A DNA stretch of 46,024 nucleotides from a bacterium (GTDB lineage: Bacteria; Bacillota; Clostridia; Christensenellales; Aristaeellaceae). The position numbers and the translations under genes are program-made. Shown here one piece after another: positions 41,233 through 46,024 of this stretch (its first letter is position 1; every line of letters begins with the position of its first letter). Location of the stretch: assembly GCA_029009515.1 (NCBI GenBank), contig JAQXJZ010000091.1, forward strand, positions 1-46,024, in the 5' to 3' direction. The notes beneath the pieces are model-generated. The model did not search any database, was not told where the DNA came from, and saw nothing but the letters and a program-made list of their open reading frames with translations.

Positions 41233-42802
41233 CGATGAGATCATCATCGCCGACGGATTGTATCAGATGCTTCAGAAAACCTTTCAGGACGAGCTGGTGG
41301 TGCGCCGCTGCTATTCCTTCTACGAAGCGCAGCGCATTCTGGAAAACAACCGCATCGACATTCTGCTCACCGATATCGAAATGCCCGACCGCTCCGGCCT
41401 GGAGCTGCACCGCTGGGTGAGCGAACGCTGGCCCATGGTGCGCGTCATCTACCTGACCGGATATTCGGATTTTGGCTATGCGCGCCAGGCGCTGCAGCAG
41501 CAGGCCATGGCCTACGTCCTCAAGAGCGAGGGCGACCAGGTGATTGTGAAGGCGGTGGAAAGCGCCATGCAGTCCCTGAGGGAGGAAAGCTCGCACCTGC
41601 TCAGCCGCGCCATGAGCGCGCCCAAGCACTTTGGCCGCGTGCATCAGCTGCTGTATCACGCCATGCACGGCGGCGCGGTAACGCCGCAGCAGCTGCAGCA
41701 GGCCTTTGACGAAAGCGGCGAGCCCTTCACCACCGATGAACCGCTGCAGCTGGGCTACTGTTTTTTTGAGCAGCAGGGACCCGTACTGCAGCAGAGCATG
41801 AACCTGATTGAAAAGCTGGCGGGTGACCGCCTGCATCTGCTGCTGACGGAGATGACCTCGCGCGCCATGCTGCTCGTCTGCCAGCCCAAAACGCCGGATG
41901 AACGCAGCATGCTCACCGGCATTCTGGAGGCGGCGCAGTTTGTGCTGGAAAAGCAGAACGACCTGATGACGGTGTGCCTGATGAATCAGCCCGTGCAGTG
42001 GAGCAGCCTGCCGCAGGCCGGCGAATGGATGCTGGAGCAGCTCAACCGCACCAGTCCCGCTGCCGGAGAGCTGCTGGTGATTGACACGCCGGCCGCGCAG
42101 TCCGAACCTCTCATGCTGAGCCACGAATGGCCCGAGGTGCTGGAAAGCCTCAAGCGCCTCAACGAATACCTGCTCACCGGCCAGCCGGATTTGTACTTCG
42201 ACGAGGAAGCCCGGCTGTGGACGCTGGCGGATCTGCGCCAGAACCGCAGGCAGGCCATCACCATCAGCAACACGCTGGCCATGTCGCTTCTGCACAGCGC
42301 CAGCAATCTGCCCCAGAGCAGCGCCCTGCGCAGCCAGCTTGAAAAATACAATGCGGCTGCCAAACTGGATTTGCATCAGGTGCCGGGCGAACTGCATGAG
42401 TTTGCTGAGCATTTCTTTGAACTGCGCGGCCAGAACCGCAGCAATCGTCAGCGCACGCTGGTAACGCAGGTGAATGATTACATCGCCGAGCATATGGACG
42501 GCGATCTGTCCCTCACCACCATTGCGGACGCTGTGCATTTCCACCCGGTCTACCTCTCCCGCATCTACAAGGAGCAGGCGGGCATGTCCCTGAGCGATTA
42601 CATCGCCGGTCAGCGTCTGGACAGCGCCTGCACCCTCCTGCGTACCACCACCTCCTCCGTTTCCGCCATTGCACGCGAGACGGGCTTTACCTCCTCCAAC
42701 TACTTCTCGCGCTGGTTCCGCAAAAAGACCGGCATGACCCCTCAGGACTACCGCGACCGTCAGCCAGGCGCAGCGCCCCTCCACCCCGAACCGAAGCCCT
42801 GA
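41210..42802 (+). CDS. Response regulator, YesN type (REC + AraC)
   Basis: 530 residues from ATG 41210 (GGAGG upstream), overlapping the kinase end. The receiver domain has VVDDE near 7-10, phospho-acceptor Asp55 (LLTDIEMPD) and Lys105 (AYVLKSEG). A long middle region (about 130-420) is typical of YesN proteins. The C-terminal AraC domain has two helix-turn-helix units (DLSLTTIADAVHFHPVYLSR and VSAIARETGFTSSNYFSRWF). It should activate the importer and the beta-helix/dehydratase/aldolase operon. End of the operon; a terminator follows. Confidence 0.93.
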   Translation: MMSLLVVDDEIIIADGLYQMLQKTFQDELVVRRCYSFYEAQRILENNRIDILLTDIEMPDRSGLELHRWVSERWPMVRVIYLTGYSDFGYARQALQQQAMAYVLKSEGDQVIVKAVESAMQSLREESSHLLSRAMSAPKHFGRVHQLLYHAMHGGAVTPQQLQQAFDESGEPFTTDEPLQLGYCFFEQQGPVLQQSMNLIEKLAGDRLHLLLTEMTSRAMLLVCQPKTPDERSMLTGILEAAQFVLEKQNDLMTVCLMNQPVQWSSLPQAGEWMLEQLNRTSPAAGELLVIDTPAAQSEPLMLSHEWPEVLESLKRLNEYLLTGQPDLYFDEEARLWTLADLRQNRRQAITISNTLAMSLLHSASNLPQSSALRSQLEKYNAAAKLDLHQVPGELHEFAEHFFELRGQNRSNRQRTLVTQVNDYIAEHMDGDLSLTTIADAVHFHPVYLSRIYKEQAGMSLSDYIAGQRLDSACTLLRTTTSSVSAIARETGFTSSNYFSRWFRKKTGMTPQDYRDRQPGAAPLHPEPKP

Positions 42803-42821
42803 CAAGTTTGCATAACAAGAA

Positions 42822-42853
42822 AGCCGTGGCACACAAAGCGCCACGGCTCTTTT
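42822..42853 (+). terminator. Terminator of the carbohydrate importer operon
   Basis: AGCCGTGGC/GCCACGGCT stem (42822-42830 with 42840-42848), then CTTTTAT. Confidence 0.85.
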
Positions 42854-42868
42854 ATAGGTTATCAAATC

Positions 42869-42905
42869 TTTCCGCGAAGCGGAAAACTTCACTTGCCGAA
42901 GGCAA
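42869..42905 (-). repeat. Two-hairpin relative of the GTGAA hairpin array
   Basis: On the minus strand TTGCC-TTC-GGCAA, spacer GTGAAG, then TTTCCGC-TTC-GCGGAAA. Loop size, stem length and spacer resemble the four-hairpin array at 202-296. It begins immediately after the ABC-F stop codon and lies between two convergent genes. Confidence 0.6.
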
Positions 42906-42906
42906 A

Positions 42907-44832
42907 CTACTCCTGTTCTGCTTCTTCCACGGCCATTTCGGCCGCTTCCAGCGCTTCGTACAGCGCGTCGGTCTTGTCCTGCTCTGCGCGGTATTCTTCG
43001 CCCACGCGCAGGGCTTTTTCGTTGTCCTCGTAGGTGGCGGGATCAGCCAGCACAGCTTCCAGCTCGGCAATGCGCTGCTCGTTCTGTTCGATGGCTTCCT
43101 CAGCCTTCTTCACCAGCGCCTTGAGCTCGCGGATGCGGGCGGACTGCTGACGGTCGCGCTTGCGCTCGCGCAGGAGGGCGGTTTTGGTCACCTCGCCGCT
43201 CAGCAGCTCCGGCGGAGGCGCAGGGCGGTTGCGCTTTTCGATGTAATCGTCAAAGTTGCCCAGATACTCGGTCATGCCGTCGGCGTTCATCACCATCACG
43301 CGGTCGGCGAAGCGGTTGATGAAGTAGCGGTCGTGGCTGATGGCCAGAATGGTGCCCGGGAAGTCCTGCAGCGCGTCCTCCAGCACCTCGCGGCTGTCCA
43401 TATCGAGGTGGTTGGTGGGCTCGTCCAGCAGCAGGAAGTTATCCTTCTTGAGCATCAGCTTGGTCAGCGCCACGCGCCCGCGCTCGCCGCCGGACAGGCT
43501 CTGGATGGTGTCAAACACGTCGTCGCCGCTGAAGAGGAACATGCCCAGCGCGCCGCGCACCTTGCTCTGCTCCATGGTGGGAAAGCTGTTCCACACCTCG
43601 TCCAGCACGGTATTGGCCGGATTGAGCGACTGCTGATGCTGGTCGTAGTAGCCCACGTCGATGTTGGTGCCGTATTTCATGCTGCCGTGATCGGGGGCCA
43701 TCTGGTTCATGAGAATCTTGAACAGGGTACTCTTGCCCACGCCGTTGGGGCCGATGAGCGCCACGCGGTCGCCGGTGCGCATTTTGAACGACACGTTTTC
43801 AAACACAGGCTTGCCGTCGAAGGTCTTCTTGAGCTCCTTGACCTCCAGGGCTTCCTCGCCGCTTCTCCTGCGCGCGTCAAAGCTGAAATGCACCTGATGC
43901 TCCTCTACGGGCTTTTCAAGCCGTTCTATGCGGTCCAGACGCTTCTGCCTGCTCTCGGCCGCCTTGATGCTTTTCTCCCTGTTAAAGCTGCGATAACGCT
44001 CGATAATGGCCTTTTCGCGCTCGATCTCCTTCTGCTGCAGGTTATACGCCTTCATGCGCGTTTCAAAATCGGCCGTGCGCTTGCGCATGTACTCGGTATA
44101 GTTGCCGGTGAACTTGATCATCTTGCCGCCCAGAATTTCGCCCATGGTATTGCACACATGGTCGAGGAAATAGCGGTCATGGCTGATGAGCAGCAGAGAG
44201 CCCTTGTACTCGGTCAGGTATTCCTGCAGCCATTCGATGGCTTCCAGGTCGAGGTGGTTAGTGGGCTCGTCCATGAGGATGATATCCGGCTTCTGCAAAA
44301 GCAGCTTGGCCAGCGAAAGCCTCGTCCTCTCGCCGCCGGACAGCGTGCCCACCACGCGCTGATGCATATCCGCCTTCAGGCCAAGGCCGTTCAGCACGCC
44401 CAGCATCTTGCCTTCGTAGGCATAGCCTTCGGCCTCGTTGAACTTTTCCAGCAGCTTCTGATAATCCTCCGTCAGCCGCATGGCCTCATCGGGATCGCTG
44501 TTTTCCTCCATCTGCTTTTCCAGCATACGCAGGCGTTTTTCCATGGCGATCTCGTTTTCAAACACGCGCAAAAGAGCGCCCCACACCGTATCGGTGAGCG
44601 CGATATCATCCACCTGCGCCAGATAGCCGATGCGCAGGTCCTTATTGCGGTGGATCATGCCGCCGTCTGATTCCACCTCGCCCGTGATGATGCGCATGAG
44701 CGTGGTTTTGCCGCAGCCATTCACGCCCACCAGGCCCATTTTTTCGCCTTCCTGCAGGCTGAAAGACACGCCCTTGAGCACCTCATGCGTGCCAAAGCTC
44801 TTCACAATATCCTGAACCGAAATGAGAATCAT
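42907..44832 (-). CDS. ABC-F family ATPase
   Basis: 641 residues from ATG 44830-44832, chosen for AAGGGG upstream and the family start ILISVQDIVKSFG; a 12-codon extension has no ribosome-binding site. Two ABC domains in one chain without membrane segments: Walker A GVNGCGKTT and GPNGVGKST, signatures LSGGERTRLSLAKLL and LSGGERGRVALTKLM, Walker B with DEPTNHLD twice. The interdomain linker (about 235-310) is helical and charged, and the C-terminus is a long acidic coiled coil from residue ~545. Such proteins act on the ribosome E site, as housekeeping factors (Uup/YdiF-like) or antibiotic-protection factors; this one looks housekeeping. Confidence 0.92.
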   Translation of the reverse strand: MILISVQDIVKSFGTHEVLKGVSFSLQEGEKMGLVGVNGCGKTTLMRIITGEVESDGGMIHRNKDLRIGYLAQVDDIALTDTVWGALLRVFENEIAMEKRLRMLEKQMEENSDPDEAMRLTEDYQKLLEKFNEAEGYAYEGKMLGVLNGLGLKADMHQRVVGTLSGGERTRLSLAKLLLQKPDIILMDEPTNHLDLEAIEWLQEYLTEYKGSLLLISHDRYFLDHVCNTMGEILGGKMIKFTGNYTEYMRKRTADFETRMKAYNLQQKEIEREKAIIERYRSFNREKSIKAAESRQKRLDRIERLEKPVEEHQVHFSFDARRRSGEEALEVKELKKTFDGKPVFENVSFKMRTGDRVALIGPNGVGKSTLFKILMNQMAPDHGSMKYGTNIDVGYYDQHQQSLNPANTVLDEVWNSFPTMEQSKVRGALGMFLFSGDDVFDTIQSLSGGERGRVALTKLMLKKDNFLLLDEPTNHLDMDSREVLEDALQDFPGTILAISHDRYFINRFADRVMVMNADGMTEYLGNFDDYIEKRNRPAPPPELLSGEVTKTALLRERKRDRQQSARIRELKALVKKAEEAIEQNEQRIAELEAVLADPATYEDNEKALRVGEEYRAEQDKTDALYEALEAAEMAVEEAEQE

Positions 44833-44914
44833 CGGTCTGTACCCCTTTGTGCTTGCTGAAACGGCCATACAAAGCCATTTAATAGTATACCATAAAACGG
44901 GAGAATACGGAAGG

Positions 44915-44966
44915 GCAGGGGCAGTGCCCCTGCACCCCAGACTGCGCCTTCCTTTGGAAGGCGCAG
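44915..44966. repeat. Two intergenic hairpins
   Basis: GCAGGGGCA-TGCCCCTGC-type stem (44915-44933) and CTGCGCCTTCC-TTT-GGAAGGCGCAG (44942-44966). The second stem recurs with the same arms at 45853-45876 next to rplA, so it is a local repeat. Confidence 0.7.
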
Positions 44967-44989
44967 AGGGGGATGGTTGGGGTTGCGTA

Positions 44990-45028
44990 TAAGACCGCCG
45001 CTCCCCGGAAGGGGTCGCGGCTCGCTTG
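44990..45028 (-). repeat. 39-bp repeat, left copy
   Basis: The reverse complement of this segment (starting CAAGCGAGCCGCGACCCCTT) is identical over all 39 bp to 45782-45820, so the two form a perfect inverted repeat 753 bp apart. A diverged direct relative of the right copy is at 45712-45750. Each copy itself contains a small CCCC/GGGG hairpin. Confidence 0.9.
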
Positions 45029-45062
45029 AGTGCAGGGGGGAGAAACGCCGCTGCGGCGGCTA

Positions 45063-45276
45063 CACCTCATCAGTCCCTTCGGGACAGCTTCCCCTCAAGG
45101 GGAAGCTCGAGGACTTGGCTGCTATTTTTACATGTGTGTTCTAACTTGCTTATTTCTGTTGGAAATAGAGCGCATGCTTTCCAGCTTCCCCTTGCCAAGG
45201 GGAAATGGCATGTATCGAATCAGAGATTCGATGCATGCCACCGTTCGGAAGCACCCGCGCGGCGGGTGATGAGGTG
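45063..45276. repeat. MITE-like element with CACCTCATCA termini
   Basis: CACCTCATCA (45063-45072) and its reverse complement TGATGAGGTG (45267-45276) bound a 214-bp AT-richer segment. Inside are GCTTCCCC/GGGGAAGC (45088-45107) and a related CTTCCCC..GGGGAA hairpin near 45183-45213. From memory, the CCTCATCAG...GCTTCCCCTCAAGGGGAAGC layout is frequent between genes in gut Clostridia. No protein is encoded. Together with the neighbouring repeats this accounts for the long gap after the ABC-F promoter region (44833-45293). Confidence 0.65.
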
Positions 45277-45293
45277 CCCAGTTTCTCGTCAGC

Positions 45294-45536
45294 TCAATTC
45301 CAAACAAACGTATACGTAAGCACAGCAAGCTTTTCTTCGGTTTCCTCGTCAACGATCGTACATTGACAAGCAATTTTATTTTCAATCAATCGTTGAGCTT
45401 CATTCTCTGCCAACTCAAACACCAAATGCTGCCCAACGCCTCTCTGGTTCTCCAGCATCTTCTGCAGCGACGCTCCTCGCTCATCCACTGAAAAACCAAC
45501 CCTTCGGAGCGGTTGTGGATCAGTTTGTCGAGCCAT
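45294..45536 (-). pseudogene. Small ORF, possibly the shifted 3' part of a secreted protein gene
   Basis: 80 residues (…VGFSVDERGASLQKMLENQR…VLTYTFVWN). It begins inside the end of the signal-peptide ORF at 45520-45642 in another frame, with no ribosome-binding site of its own. The sequence looks like a genuine soluble domain rather than random translation. The simplest reading is that both frames were one secreted protein of about 115 residues, broken by a frameshift; overlapping coupled genes are the alternative. AT-richer codons than the surrounding genome suggest foreign origin. Confidence 0.45.
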
Positions 45537-45642
45537 TCAGAGCGCCTTCGGCTACATTTACGTCAACGGTAACCATTTCCTCCGCTTGAGCAGCACCCTG
45601 CAGCAGACCAATCATCACAAGAAACACAAGCAGCTTTCGCAT
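45520..45642 (-). CDS. Short secreted peptide (signal peptide plus ~20 residues)
   Basis: 40 residues from ATG 45640-45642, preceded by GAGGAGGG. MRKLLVFLVMIGLLQGAAQA is a clear signal peptide with an AQA/EE cleavage site; the mature part EEMVTVDVNVAEGALNGSTN is short and ends at TGA. It may be a complete exported peptide, or the front of a gene interrupted by a frameshift (see 45294-45536). It is enclosed by the inverted 39-bp repeat. No family recognised. Confidence 0.55.
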   Translation of the reverse strand: MRKLLVFLVMIGLLQGAAQAEEMVTVDVNVAEGALNGSTN

Positions 45643-45711
45643 GGTTTTCCCTCCTCTTCGGTACTGACCATATAACGAAGCAGGCGACCTAAATTTTCCC
45701 ATCTATGCACT

Positions 45712-45750
45712 CAAGCGAGCCGGGAGGCCTTCCGCCGACCGGCGGTCTGA
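45712..45750 (+). repeat. 39-bp repeat, diverged middle copy
   Basis: Starts CAAGCGAGCCGGGAGGCCTT and ends GGCGGTCTGA; same length and ends as the copies at 44990-45028 and 45782-45820, but the centre differs (GGAGGCCTTCCGCCGACC versus CGACCCCTTCCGGGGAGC). Confidence 0.8.
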
Positions 45751-45781
45751 ACTATCCAGCAAACAGGAAAAAGCATACCGA

Positions 45782-45820
45782 CAAGCGAGCCGCGACCCCT
45801 TCCGGGGAGCGGCGGTCTTA
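45782..45820 (+). repeat. 39-bp repeat, right copy
   Basis: Perfect inverted partner of 44990-45028. It lies 32 bp after the middle copy and just before the rplA terminator. Confidence 0.9.
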
Positions 45821-45837
45821 GCAGCAAGGCAAAACAC

Positions 45838-45886
45838 AAAAAAACCCACCCCCTGCGCCTTCCCAGGAAGGCGCAGAGAGCGGGTT
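45838..45886 (-). terminator. rplA terminator
   Basis: On the minus strand AACCC...CTGCGCCTTCC-TG-GGAAGGCGCAG...GGGTT forms a two-part stem (45843-45886) followed by TTTTTT (45838-45844). A second small hairpin AAGGGGCT/AGCCCCTT (45887-45903) lies between it and the stop codon. Confidence 0.8.
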
Positions 45887-45904
45887 AAGGGGCTCAGCCC
45901 CTTA

Positions 45905-46024
45905 TTAGAACTTCAGGGGGTTGACCTTGATGGCGGGACCCATGGTAGCGGTCAGGTACAGAGACTTGATGTAAGTACCCTTGGCAGCGGCGGGCTTGGC
46001 CTTGTTGATGGCGTCCATCAGAAC
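45905..46024 (-). CDS. rplA: Ribosomal protein L1, C-terminal part
   Basis: The last 39 codons before a TAA stop (with a second TAA directly after) are present; the gene continues beyond the window. The residues [20 protein letters not shown] and [13 protein letters not shown] are the conserved L1 C-terminus. L1 binds 23S rRNA at the L1 stalk and often represses its own operon. A rplK-rplA order upstream, outside the window, would be normal. Confidence 0.95.
   Translation of the reverse strand, partial: VLMDAINKAKPAAAKGTYIKSLYLTATMGPAIKVNPLKF

Noticed and set aside
42907-44832. Antibiotic-resistance ABC-F protein
   Set aside because: The linker and the long acidic C-terminal coiled coil fit housekeeping members better, and no leader attenuator is seen upstream.
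45026-45385. Open frames on both strands across the MITE-like segment
   Set aside because: They only read through inverted repeats, have no ribosome-binding site and no protein-like composition.

Overview
The window reads as one chromosomal contig of a GC-rich Clostridia-type Firmicute. The evidence is a PolC-type replicase, strong GGAGG ribosome-binding sites, a lysine riboswitch, YesM/YesN-type carbohydrate regulation, and secreted proteins with short MKK signal peptides. The exported solute-binding protein has no lipobox. I associate that habit with Christensenellales-like gut bacteria, but this placement is an inference and no 16S gene is present.

Positions 1-9256 are the late region of a prophage: the end of an unknown gene, an N4-gp56-type major capsid protein, small head genes, a beta-propeller-like tail protein, fibre and baseplate-type proteins (two collagen-like, one strongly glycine-rich), an NlpC/P60 plus SH3 endolysin, a holin and a coiled-coil protein. 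No tape measure or tail-tube gene is visible, so a short-tailed (podovirus-like) particle is likely. Three stacked hairpins close the late operon. They are followed by a divergent pair, a DUF551-like gene and an XRE repressor, with repeated operators between them. No integrase lies in the window.

Positions 9900-16540 (minus strand) hold aspartate-family and envelope genes: an NhaC-family transporter behind a lysine riboswitch, metA and metY (acetylhomoserine route to methionine), comF, glmM and a sugar isomerase/epimerase. Next comes an E2/CAT-fold acyltransferase-like protein that lacks the usual catalytic motif. Back-to-back promoters separate it from a plus-strand exporter operon. That operon begins with a 31-codon leader ORF and overlapping antiterminator/terminator hairpins, followed by two ABC-2 permeases and an ATPase. 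This looks like a translation-coupled attenuator and is the most interesting regulatory element here.

Positions 21600-31000 hold polC, a DUF3877-like gene, a secreted three-repeat protein, an acyl-ACP thioesterase, pgsA, purA and a secreted FMN-binding protein.

Positions 31049-42802 form a carbohydrate locus of two divergent operons. The minus operon encodes a beta-helix protein, an IlvD/Edd-family dehydratase and a DapA-family aldolase. The plus operon encodes a solute-binding protein, two sugar permeases, and a YesM/YesN histidine kinase and response regulator. Together they suggest import of an oligosaccharide, probably rich in sugar acids, cleavage in the cytoplasm, and dehydration plus aldol cleavage of the released acid.

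The end holds an ABC-F ATPase, a repeat-rich segment bounded by a perfect 39-bp inverted repeat around a small secreted, possibly split gene, and the 3' end of rplA.
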